A stretch of DNA of 64,000 bases, taken from the NCBI GenBank assembly GCA_020632695.1, contig JACKFB010000008.1:62001-126000 (forward strand). The letters run 5' to 3'. Shown here one piece after another: positions 38,137-45,834 of this stretch. Position numbers and translations under genes: made by a program. The stretch comes from Deltaproteobacteria bacterium. Its GTDB lineage: Bacteria > Myxococcota_A > UBA9042 > PHBI01 > JACKFB01. The notes below the pieces were generated by a model, which worked only from the letters and a program-made list of their open reading frames with translations, was not told the origin of the DNA and ran no database searches. Numbering within the stretch: position 1 is the stretch's first letter; every line of letters starts with the position of its first letter.

Positions 38137-40353
38137 TCAGCCCGTGCGCGCCTTGCGGATCCTCGACAGCTCCTCGTCGAGCGCGCGCACGGCCTCGGGC
38201 GGCAGCTCGCGCTCGGCGTAGCGCACCTCCTCGAAGGCGGCGGTCAGGCGCGCCACGGCCTCCGACGCCGGATAGCCCTGGCGCGACAGCCGCTCGGCCA
38301 GCTCGCGCGGGGTCTCGCCGGGCCCGCGGCCGATGCCCTGGCCCGTCAGCAGGCTGAGCATCCGGCGGTAGCGCTCGCCCACCTCCCCCCCCGGCGCCGC
38401 CGCCCGGCGTCGCAAGAGCGCGGCGACGCGCCGCCACAGCCAACCCAGCACCCCCAGGCGGAACAGCAGGAAGAGCACGAAGGGTGACGCCAGCAGCAGC
38501 AGGTTGGTCGGCTCGGAGAACCACTCCTTCAGCCCCCGCTTCCAGGCTTGGGGGTTGGTCACGCTGCCGTCCTTGGGCTTGGGCAGCAGGTCGCGCAGCG
38601 CCGACAGCGACTGGCCCAGGCTGCGGAACATGGCGAGCTGCTTCTCGAAGTCGTACTCGACCACCCACTTGAACCACTGCAGCTTGAAGCTGTCGTAGGC
38701 CTCCTGGATCGAGGCGAGCAGCCCGGTGTCGTTGGGGACCAGCACCTCGCTGGCCGGGGTGGGGTCCATGGTCAGCCAGCCGATCCCGGCGAACCACGCC
38801 TCGACCCAGGCGTGCGCGTCGGCCTGGCGGATGGTGTAGAAGCGGCCATAGGGGTTCCAGGCGCCACCGTAGAAGCCGTTGGCGGGCCGCGCCGGGATGC
38901 CGAGGGTGCGCAGCATCAACACCATGGCGCTGGCGAAGTACTCGCAGTGGCCGGCCTTGCGCACGAAGAGGAAGTCCTCCAGCGGGTGCACGCGGTCGGT
39001 GCCGCCCTGGGTGGTGTAGCTCCAGTCGTTGGAGAGCCGGCGCTCGATGGCGCGGGCCCGGTCGTAGGGGGTGTCGGCGGCGGCGCTCAGCTCGCGCGCC
39101 AGGGCGCCGATCCTCGGGTCCAGCCCGTCAGGGATCTCCAGGTAGCGTCCGCGCACCTCGGCCGGGATGGGCGCGTCGTCCTCCTCCACGCGCTGGTCCA
39201 ACCCCCGGGGCTGCCATGACTCGACCGAGTAGCGCAGCGCGACGTCGGTGGGCGTCGAGGCCGAGATGTCGCCGCCCTCGTCCTCGTAGAAGCGCAATGG
39301 CGTGCGTTTGAAGCGCTGCACCATGGGGTTGTCGATGCCGATGGAGAGGATGGTCGGCGCGCCGAAGACCATCCGGCGCGGCGTGTCGAGGGGCTCGAGG
39401 TAGATCTCCTGGCGCAGGATCTCGTCCGGCCGGGCCGCGCGGCGCGCGCGGTCGAAGACATCGGTGACCCAGACCCCCTCGTCGACGGTGCGCATCCGGT
39501 CGGGCCTGGCGGCGGTCTTCGACCAGACGTTCGTCCGCGTGTCGTAGCGATCGAAGGAGATCCCGCGCAGGCGAAGGTGCAGGTCGCTGCGGTCGCGCGC
39601 GTCGGGGAGCTCCACCCGCATGACCACCTGCATGTTGTCCTTGATGGTCCCGAAGTGGCCGAGCTCGATCTTGTCGGAGAAGCCCGAGACGCTGGATCGC
39701 GCCCTCCCCTGGTCGAAGAACATCCCGGCGCCGAGCCTCGGGAAGAAGAAGAAGATGACCATGCTGACGATGAAGATGAGCGTCGCCAGCACGCTCGAGC
39801 CGAGCAGGAAGCGGCGGCTGACCAGATCGCTGGCCTGCCACGCCAGCGCGCGCGGGCGCTCGCCGACGCTGGCCTGCTCGTCCTGCAGCGCCTCGATGTC
39901 GCGCTGGATGTGCAGCAGGATCAGCCCCCAGACCAGCAGCACGAGGTAGGCGAAGAAGATGCCGATGAAGGCCACGGCCGGGTTGATGATGGCGCCCGCG
40001 GTCACCGCCATGAAGGTGAGGCCGTAGAGCTGGAAGACGTCGCGCGACGAGCGGCTCTGGAAGAGCCGGGTGACCACCAGCACCATCACGAAGAGGATGG
40101 CGTAGAGCAGGTAGTTCGTGGTGACGAAGGCCAGGATGCCCAGGACGACCAGCGCCACGACGGTGACCACGGTCCAGAAGCGCTCGGTCGCCGCGACCCG
40201 CTCGAGAGGGACATCGCGCACCCAGCTCAGGACGACGGCGGCGTAGGTGGCCACGACCCAGGCCATCGGCAGCTCCCCCGAGCTCGCCAGGGGCAGCAGG
40301 CCCACGACCACCGTCGCGTAGACCACCAGCTTGTGCAGGCGCTCGAAGCTCAT
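38137..40353 (-). CDS. Membrane-bound transglutaminase-like protein (TgpA/DUF3488 type)
   Basis: The protein is 738 aa. Several transmembrane helices (~8-205) precede a large extracytoplasmic region with the transglutaminase core. The catalytic triad is C470 (KAGHCEYFASAMVLMLR), H514 (DAHAWVEAWF) and D530 (GWLTMDPTP). A last helix lies near 617-638, followed by a DUF4129-like cytoplasmic tail. It is the third gene of the MoxR-DUF58-transglutaminase set, a very common trio of unknown precise role, probably protein cross-linking or proteolysis at the envelope. Its ATG overlaps the DUF58 stop (ATGA). Confidence 0.93.
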   Translation of the reverse strand: MSFERLHKLVVYATVVVGLLPLASSGELPMAWVVATYAAVVLSWVRDVPLERVAATERFWTVVTVVALVVLGILAFVTTNYLLYAILFVMVLVVTRLFQSRSSRDVFQLYGLTFMAVTAGAIINPAVAFIGIFFAYLVLLVWGLILLHIQRDIEALQDEQASVGERPRALAWQASDLVSRRFLLGSSVLATLIFIVSMVIFFFFPRLGAGMFFDQGRARSSVSGFSDKIELGHFGTIKDNMQVVMRVELPDARDRSDLHLRLRGISFDRYDTRTNVWSKTAARPDRMRTVDEGVWVTDVFDRARRAARPDEILRQEIYLEPLDTPRRMVFGAPTILSIGIDNPMVQRFKRTPLRFYEDEGGDISASTPTDVALRYSVESWQPRGLDQRVEEDDAPIPAEVRGRYLEIPDGLDPRIGALARELSAAADTPYDRARAIERRLSNDWSYTTQGGTDRVHPLEDFLFVRKAGHCEYFASAMVLMLRTLGIPARPANGFYGGAWNPYGRFYTIRQADAHAWVEAWFAGIGWLTMDPTPASEVLVPNDTGLLASIQEAYDSFKLQWFKWVVEYDFEKQLAMFRSLGQSLSALRDLLPKPKDGSVTNPQAWKRGLKEWFSEPTNLLLLASPFVLFLLFRLGVLGWLWRRVAALLRRRAAAPGGEVGERYRRMLSLLTGQGIGRGPGETPRELAERLSRQGYPASEAVARLTAAFEEVRYAERELPPEAVRALDEELSRIRKARTG

Positions 40354-41495
40354 GAGGTCTCCTCGCCCGACCCCTCGCCCACGACCACGATGCGGTCGGC
40401 GTGGGGCACCAGCGCCGAGCGCTGCTGGTCGCTGGTGACCACCGCCACCCGCTCCACGTCGCGCCCGCTGTAGCCCTGCCACAGCGCGACCTCGTCGCCC
40501 GGCTGCACCACCCGCACCGGCAGCCTCGCCAGCACCTGGTAGATCGCGACGACGTTGTCCCGGCCCGCCTTGGGCGCGATGCCGCCGTCGGCCGTGGCCA
40601 GCCCCACCGCGTAGCCGCTCTCGCTGAGCGTGGTCGCCAGGCTGGCGAGCCGGCCGATGGCCGCCTCCAGGCGCTCCCGCGCGCTGGGGATCTCGCTGGG
40701 GATCACGTTCGAGAGCAGCAGCACCACCCGCCGCGCCGCCGGGAGCTGGTTCTCGCGGGCCACCAGCCGGTCCCGCCGGGCGCTGACCTTCCAGGCGATG
40801 CTGCGCGCGTCCTCGGCCTCGCGGGCGTCGCGCAGCCCGTAGAATTCGTCGCCCAGGCCGACCCGGGCGATCTCCTCCTCCTGGCCGGGCGCCTTGGGCG
40901 TGAGCGGCGGGCCGGGGCGCGGGTCCAGGCCCGGGAAGACCACGTAGCGCTCGGCCAGCGGCACGATGCGGCTCTTCTCGAAGAACCCGAAGGGAAAGCG
41001 CGTGCTGATCCGAAGCCCGGCGCTGCGGATCACCCCGCGCCGGGTCCCCACGATGCGCAGATGGACGCTGCGCGTCTCGCCCGGGCGCAGCACCAGCAGC
41101 GCGCCGCGGCGCTGGCCCAGCCCCTGCAGCGTGGTCGACAGCTCGGTCACCTCCAGGCTGAAGGAGCTGAAGCGCCGCTTGGCGTTGTGCAGGTCCACCT
41201 GCACCAGCGCCGGCTCGCCGGCGAAGAGGTGCGGCGCCGGGTGGCGGAAGGCCGTCACCTGCCGCAGCGTCAGCTCCGAGAGCACCCCGCTGGTGATGAT
41301 CAGCGAGAAGAGGACGCCGAGCACCAGGAAGAGCAGGTTGTTGCCGCTGTTGACGGCGCCCATGCCGACGGCGATGGCGACGAAGACCAGCAGCTTGCCT
41401 TCGCGGGTGAAGCGCAGGCGTGCAGGCACGGCGCGACCGAGGCGCCGCATCTCCGGATAGGTCAGCGCGGGCGTGCCCTCGGTGGCGGCGGCCAC
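40350..41495 (-). CDS. DUF58 domain protein, MoxR partner
   Basis: About 381 aa from the GTG at 41495, 2 nt after the moxR stop; a CTG start overlapping that stop is also possible, and no clear SD was found. Two hydrophobic helices (~30-72, LLVFVAIAVGMGAVNSGNNLLFLVLGVLFSLIITSGVL) are followed by a beta-rich region. The DUF58 signature YGLRDAREAEDARSIAWKVS leads to a vWA-like strand (RRVVLLLSNV). DUF58 proteins are thought to be clients or partners of the MoxR ATPase. Confidence 0.92.
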   Translation of the reverse strand: MAAATEGTPALTYPEMRRLGRAVPARLRFTREGKLLVFVAIAVGMGAVNSGNNLLFLVLGVLFSLIITSGVLSELTLRQVTAFRHPAPHLFAGEPALVQVDLHNAKRRFSSFSLEVTELSTTLQGLGQRRGALLVLRPGETRSVHLRIVGTRRGVIRSAGLRISTRFPFGFFEKSRIVPLAERYVVFPGLDPRPGPPLTPKAPGQEEEIARVGLGDEFYGLRDAREAEDARSIAWKVSARRDRLVARENQLPAARRVVLLLSNVIPSEIPSARERLEAAIGRLASLATTLSESGYAVGLATADGGIAPKAGRDNVVAIYQVLARLPVRVVQPGDEVALWQGYSGRDVERVAVVTSDQQRSALVPHADRIVVVGEGSGEETS

Positions 41496-41497
41496 GC

Positions 41498-42481
41498 TCA
41501 GAGGGTCAGAGGCGTGCCGTCGAGGATCTCTCGAAGCACGTTCTCCGCCTCCAGGCGCCGCTCGACCGCGCCGTCGTGGAAGCTCTTCACCGCCGCGCGG
41601 TGGGCGCAGACCGGCAGGAAGAGCGCCTTCACGTCGTCGGGCACCACGTGGTCGCGGCCGTGCAGGTAGGCGCGCGCCTGGCAGGCCCGATACAGGGCGA
41701 TGGCCGCCCGGGTCGAGATGCCCAGCGCCAGGTAGGTGCTCTCGCGGGTCTCGGCGATGAGGCGCTGCAGGTAGTCCAGCACCGGCTCGGAGGTGCGCAC
41801 CCGGGTGACCCGGTCCTGCATCGCGACCACGTCGGCCGCGTCGAGCACCGGCTGCACGGTCTCGGCGACGTCGCGGTAGCCCAGCGAGCGGATGATGGCG
41901 CGCTCCACCTCGGGCGCCGGGTAGCCGATGGTCACCCGCACCAGGAAGCGGTCGAGCTGCGACTCGGGCAGCGGGTAGGTGCCGGCGAACTCCAGCGGGT
42001 TCTGGGTGGCCAGCACCATGAAGGGGCGAGGCAGCGGGTGGGTGGTGTCGTCGACGGTCACCTGCTGCTCGTTCATCGCCTCGAGCAGGGCGCTCTGGGT
42101 ACGCGGCGTGGTGCGGTTGATCTCGTCGGCCAGCAGCAGGTTCGTGAACACCGGGCCGGGCCGGAAGGAGAACCGGGCCTTGTCGCGGTCGTAGACGCTG
42201 ACGCCGACGATGTCCGCGGGCAGGAGATCGCTGGTGAACTGGATGCGCTTGAAGCCGCACCCGAGCGCGTGCGCCACGGCCCGGGCCAGCGTGGTCTTGC
42301 CGACGCCCGGCACGTCCTCGAAGAGCACGTGGCCCTGGGCCAGCATGGCGACGACGGTCAGCTCGACGGCCTCCCGCTTGCCCACGAAGAGGCGCTCGAT
42401 GGTCTGGACCATCCGCTGCAGCAGCGCGTGGTCCTCGGTGTGGGCCGCGCGATCCGCCTCGATACTCACTGCCATGCTCAT
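41498..42481 (-). CDS. MoxR-type AAA+ ATPase
   Basis: The protein is 327 aa. Walker A PGVGKTT (58-64), Walker B LLLADEINR (D119, E120), sensor 1 region FMVLATQNP, and the lid with STRAAIALYRACQARA. MoxR ATPases act as chaperones that mature or regulate neighbouring vWA/DUF58 and membrane proteins. The start ATG overlaps the FAH-family stop (ATGA, 42478-42481); a second ATG two codons later is possible. First of the MoxR-DUF58-transglutaminase trio. Confidence 0.95.
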   Translation of the reverse strand: MSMAVSIEADRAAHTEDHALLQRMVQTIERLFVGKREAVELTVVAMLAQGHVLFEDVPGVGKTTLARAVAHALGCGFKRIQFTSDLLPADIVGVSVYDRDKARFSFRPGPVFTNLLLADEINRTTPRTQSALLEAMNEQQVTVDDTTHPLPRPFMVLATQNPLEFAGTYPLPESQLDRFLVRVTIGYPAPEVERAIIRSLGYRDVAETVQPVLDAADVVAMQDRVTRVRTSEPVLDYLQRLIAETRESTYLALGISTRAAIALYRACQARAYLHGRDHVVPDDVKALFLPVCAHRAAVKSFHDGAVERRLEAENVLREILDGTPLTL

Positions 42482-43284
42482 CCTTCGGCGCCGCCGGCAC
42501 CTGCGCGCGGGGCCTCCGGGTCGGCGACGACGCGGTTGCTCAGCAGCCCCAGCCCTTCGATCTCGACCGTCACCTCGTCGCCGGGCAGGAGCGGCCCGAC
42601 GCCTTCCGGGGTGCCCGTGGCGATGACGTCGCCCTGCTCCAGGGTCATCACCCGGCTGATGTAGGAGACCAGCACCTCCACCGGGAAGATCATCAGCGAG
42701 AGCGGCGAGCGCTGGCGGAGCTCACCGTTGACCTTCACGCTCAGGATCTGATCGGCGGGTTGGAAGTCGGTGTCCACCCAGGGTCCCATCGGCGCGAAGG
42801 TGTCGAAACCCTTGCCGCGCGTGAACTGCACGTCCTTGCGCTGCAGGTCGCGCGCGGTGACGTCGTTGAACACCGTGTAGCCGAAGATGTGTTCCCGGGC
42901 GCGCTCGGGCGGCACGTGCCGGGTCCGCCTTCCGATGACCACGGCCAGCTCGCCCTCGTGATGGACCAGCTCGCTCTGGCCGGTCGGGAACACCACCTCG
43001 CCGCCGTCGCCGATCAGGGCGCTGGGCGGCTTGAGGAAGAGCAGGGGCTCGCTCGGCACCTCGTGGCCCAGCTCCTCGGCGTGGGCGCGGTAGTTGCGGC
43101 CGATGCACACGATCTTCGAGGGGCGCACCGGCGGGTCGGGCGTGACCAGATGCCAGGGCATCGGCTCGGCGCCGGGCTCCAGCGTCTCGTCGAAGAGCGT
43201 CCCCCGAAGCGGCACCACGCCTTCTGGGGTGACCTGCCCGAAGCGATGCTTCCCTAGAAAGGTGAAGTAGACGTAGCGCGGCAT
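42478..43284 (-). CDS. Fumarylacetoacetate hydrolase family protein
   Basis: The protein is 268 aa from the ATG at 43284. The FAH fold is shown by KIVCIGRNYRAHAEELG, EPLLFLKPPSALIGDG, the metal-binding HHEGELAVVIG (Glu), GYTVFNDVTARDLQ and VIATGTPEGVG. Members cleave or decarboxylate oxo-acids (oxaloacetate decarboxylase/acylpyruvase, HHDD isomerase). The exact substrate cannot be read from the sequence. It leads the MoxR operon by a 4-nt overlap though no functional link is known. Divergent from ygfZ. Confidence 0.92.
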   Translation of the reverse strand: MPRYVYFTFLGKHRFGQVTPEGVVPLRGTLFDETLEPGAEPMPWHLVTPDPPVRPSKIVCIGRNYRAHAEELGHEVPSEPLLFLKPPSALIGDGGEVVFPTGQSELVHHEGELAVVIGRRTRHVPPERAREHIFGYTVFNDVTARDLQRKDVQFTRGKGFDTFAPMGPWVDTDFQPADQILSVKVNGELRQRSPLSLMIFPVEVLVSYISRVMTLEQGDVIATGTPEGVGPLLPGDEVTVEIEGLGLLSNRVVADPEAPRAGAGGAEG

Positions 43285-43358
43285 CGCGGCCACTCTACGT
43301 GCCCGACCCTGGTGCGTAAAGTCCGCGGATGCACGGATCCCGCACCCTGGAGGAGCCG

Positions 43359-44432
43359 ATGGACGAGCGCCCGATCACCCGGTGGCACCGAGGGCACGCG
43401 CGCCCCCTCGAGGCGCGAGATGGCGCCGAGACGCCGCGCCGTTACGGGCCTGTGGACGCCGAGGTCGACGCCCTCCTCGAAGGCGCGGCGCTGGTGGACC
43501 TGAGCGCCGAGGCGCGGATGGCCGTCACCGGCAGGCACCGCGCCCGCTTCCTGCACGCGATGACCACCTGCCAGGTCAAGGCGCTGGAGCCGGGCCAGGG
43601 CAACTACGGCCTGGCGGTGGACCGGGGCGGCAAGCTGCGCGGTCAGTTCTGGCTGGAGTGCGAGGCGGATCGGCTGGTGATGTCGGCCCCGGCGCCGTGG
43701 CTGGAGAGCCTGCGCGCGCACTTCGAGGCGCACCGGGTGGCCGATGACGTGAAGTTCGAGCCGCTGGCGCCGGTGTCGACCCTGGCGCTCATCGGGCCCC
43801 GCTCGGAGGCGGCGCTGAGCGCGGCGCTGGGTGAGCCGGTGGGCCTCGACGCGCCCTACGCCTTCCGCGACACGGAGATCGCCGGGATCCCGGTGCGGGT
43901 GCGCCGCAACGACCAGCGCCTGCTGACGCCGGGCTACGACCTGGTGGTGGCCCCCGACGAGGCGGTGGCGCTCTTCGAGGCGCTGGTGGCGGCGGGGGCG
44001 ACGCCAGCCGGCAGCGAGGCCTTCGACGTGGTGCGCGTCGGGCGCGGCGTGCCCCGCGACGGCCTGGACATGGGCGAGGCCAACATCCCGCTCGAGTCGC
44101 AGGTCCTCTACGACACGATGGACTGGGACAAGGGCTGCTACATCGGCCAGGAGGTCATCGCGATGATGCACTACCGGGGCCGCCCCAACCGGCACCTGGT
44201 GGCGCTGCGCCTGGCCGACGACGCTCCCCTGCCCTCCGTCGGCGACGAGGTGCTGGCCGAGGACGGCCGCGCGGTCGGCGTGGTGGGCAGCGCCGCCTCC
44301 CACCCTCGCCTCGGCGGCCCCGTCGCGCTGGCCGTCATCAAGCGGAAGTACACCGAGGGCGGCGCCGCGCTCGCCCTCTCCGACGCCCGGCGGGTCACCG
44401 TCGCGCCGCTGCCGCTCTTTGCCGCCCCATAG
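43359..44432 (+). CDS. ygfZ: Tetrahydrofolate-binding iron-sulfur cluster assembly protein YgfZ/GcvT-like
   Basis: The protein is 357 aa. It helps build or repair Fe-S enzymes such as MiaB-type radical SAM proteins. The diagnostic motif KGCYIGQE with the essential Cys is present in DWDKGCYIGQEVIAMM, and the GcvT fold covers residues ~30-340. The ATG at 43359 is preferred because GGAGGAG lies 5 nt upstream; an ATG at 43329 in frame lacks one. The gene is divergent from the FAH-family gene. Confidence 0.9.
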   Translation: MDERPITRWHRGHARPLEARDGAETPRRYGPVDAEVDALLEGAALVDLSAEARMAVTGRHRARFLHAMTTCQVKALEPGQGNYGLAVDRGGKLRGQFWLECEADRLVMSAPAPWLESLRAHFEAHRVADDVKFEPLAPVSTLALIGPRSEAALSAALGEPVGLDAPYAFRDTEIAGIPVRVRRNDQRLLTPGYDLVVAPDEAVALFEALVAAGATPAGSEAFDVVRVGRGVPRDGLDMGEANIPLESQVLYDTMDWDKGCYIGQEVIAMMHYRGRPNRHLVALRLADDAPLPSVGDEVLAEDGRAVGVVGSAASHPRLGGPVALAVIKRKYTEGGAALALSDARRVTVAPLPLFAAP

Positions 44433-44483
44433 GGCTTCCGACGCGGCCGCTCGGCGTGTTAACCAGCGGCAGCTACTACCAAT

Positions 44484-44627
44484 GAAGGGGGACGCCTCGC
44501 GCCCCCTCCCCGCGGGCGAAGCCCGCAAAGCCCCACCCCCCGAGACGGCCCGCCGACGCGGGCCGCGCAGCAGCCCACGCGCCCGATGCATCCTTTTCCC
44601 GTCGCGAAGCGGCGAAGGCGCATGGGC
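44484..44627. repeat. Dispersed hairpin repeat, copy A
   Basis: Begins with GAAGGGGGACGCCTCGCG and continues CCCCCTCC (44484-44509). This can fold as GGGGG-CGC / loop CTC / GCG-CCCCC with one bulged A. It ends with CGGCGAAGGCGCATGGGC (44610-44627). Between them is an extra ~100 nt with a second hairpin (GCGGGC GAA GCCCGC). The same two end segments occur at 59814-59873. Sits in the 216-nt gap between ygfZ and the acyl-CoA dehydrogenase gene, which otherwise holds no gene. Confidence 0.85.
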
Positions 44628-44648
44628 CACTTCCGAGAGGAGCACGAG

Positions 44649-45788
44649 ATGGTCGACTTCAACCTTACCGAGGATCAGCTCGGGCTGCGCGAGCTGGCCC
44701 GTGAGTTCACGCGCCGCGAGATCATCCCGCGCGCCGAGCACCACGACCGCACCGGCGAGTTCCCCACCGAGATCTGCAAGAAGGCCTGGGAGACCGGGCT
44801 GATGAACCTGCACATCCCGGAGTCCTGCGGCGGGCTCGAGCTCGGCACCTTCGAGGGCGTGCTGCTGGTCGAGGAGACCGGCTACGGTTGCTCGGGCATC
44901 GGGACGGCCATGGAGGCCAACAACCTCGCGGAGGCGCCCGTCATCGTCGCCGGCAGCGACGAGCTGAAGAAGCGCGTCCTCGGGCCGATGACCGAGGAGT
45001 TCCAGATGGCCTCCTACGCGGTCACCGAGCCGGGCGCTGGCTCGGACGTCGCGGGGATCAAGACCACCGCGAAGAAGCGCGGCGACACCTGGATCCTCAA
45101 CGGCCAGAAGATGTGGATCACCAACGCCGCCAAGGCCGACTGGTTCTTCGTGCTCGCCAGCACCGACCCCAGCCAGGGACACCGCGGCATGACGGGCTTC
45201 GTCGTGCCGCGCACCTCGCCCGGGCTGACGGTGGGCAAGAAGGAGATGAACATGGGGCAGCGCGCGTCGGACACGCGCGGGCTCAGCTTCGAGGACGTCG
45301 AGGTCCCCGATGCCAACGTGGTCGGCGGCGTGGGTCAGGGCTTCAAGGTCGCCATGGCCGCCTTCGACCACACCCGCCCCGAGGTGGCCGGCATGGCGGT
45401 GGGCGTCGCCCGGCGCGCCATGGACGAAGCCATCGCCTACGCCAAGGAGCGCAAGGCCTTCGGCCAGCCCATCGCCAGCTTCCAGGCGATCGCGTTCATG
45501 ATCGCCGACATGGCCAAGGCCATCGAGGCCGGGCGGCTGCTCTCGTGGCAGGCGGCCTGGCTCATCGATCAGGGCCAGCGCAACTCGCTGCAGGCGGCCA
45601 TGGCCAAGTGCTTCGCCGCCGACGAGGCCATGCGCATCGCCACCGACGCCGTGCAGGTGTTCGGCGGCTACGGCTTCAACACCGAGTACCCGGTGGAGAA
45701 GCTGATGCGCGACGCGAAGATCTTCCAGATCTACGAGGGCACGTCGCAGATCCAGCGCCTCATCATCTCGCGGCACATCCTGAGCTGA
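44649..45788 (+). CDS. Acyl-CoA dehydrogenase (medium/short-chain type)
   Basis: The protein is 379 aa. This FAD enzyme introduces the alpha-beta double bond of acyl-CoAs. The N-terminal helical domain is followed by the flavin/substrate signature YAVTEPGAGSDVAGIKT and WITNA. The C-terminal domain has GVARRAMDEAIAYAKERKAFGQPI, VFGGYGFNTEYPVEKLMRDA and the catalytic Glu at E363 in QIYEGTSQIQR. A Glu at this site marks the MCAD/SCAD class rather than isovaleryl-CoA dehydrogenase, so it is probably not the missing LiuA. GAGGAG lies 6 nt before the ATG. The stop lies in a TGAGC pentamer repeat. Confidence 0.95.
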   Translation: MVDFNLTEDQLGLRELAREFTRREIIPRAEHHDRTGEFPTEICKKAWETGLMNLHIPESCGGLELGTFEGVLLVEETGYGCSGIGTAMEANNLAEAPVIVAGSDELKKRVLGPMTEEFQMASYAVTEPGAGSDVAGIKTTAKKRGDTWILNGQKMWITNAAKADWFFVLASTDPSQGHRGMTGFVVPRTSPGLTVGKKEMNMGQRASDTRGLSFEDVEVPDANVVGGVGQGFKVAMAAFDHTRPEVAGMAVGVARRAMDEAIAYAKERKAFGQPIASFQAIAFMIADMAKAIEAGRLLSWQAAWLIDQGQRNSLQAAMAKCFAADEAMRIATDAVQVFGGYGFNTEYPVEKLMRDAKIFQIYEGTSQIQRLIISRHILS

Positions 45789-45800
45789 GCTGAGCTGAGC
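45781..45800. repeat. TGAGC pentamer repeat, four copies
   Basis: Four exact TGAGC units spanning the acyl-CoA dehydrogenase stop codon. A five-base period puts TGA in all three frames, so any frame-shifted ribosome would also stop here. Confidence 0.9.
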
Positions 45801-45802
45801 TG

Positions 45803-45828
45803 AGCCGGCGGGCGCGACGCCGCGCTCG
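45803..45828. terminator. Hairpin between convergent genes, possible bidirectional terminator
   Basis: GCGGGCG (45803-45809) pairs with CGCCCGC (45822-45828) around a 12-nt loop in the 46-nt gap between the acyl-CoA dehydrogenase and the P-loop/TPR gene. No U-tract, so efficiency is uncertain. Confidence 0.4.
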
Positions 45829-45834
45829 CCCGCT

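Noticed and set aside
44649..45788. Isovaleryl-CoA dehydrogenase (LiuA) completing the leucine pathway
   Set aside because: The catalytic Glu is at the MCAD/SCAD position (IYEGT), and the gene is 22 kb away from the liu operon on the other strand.
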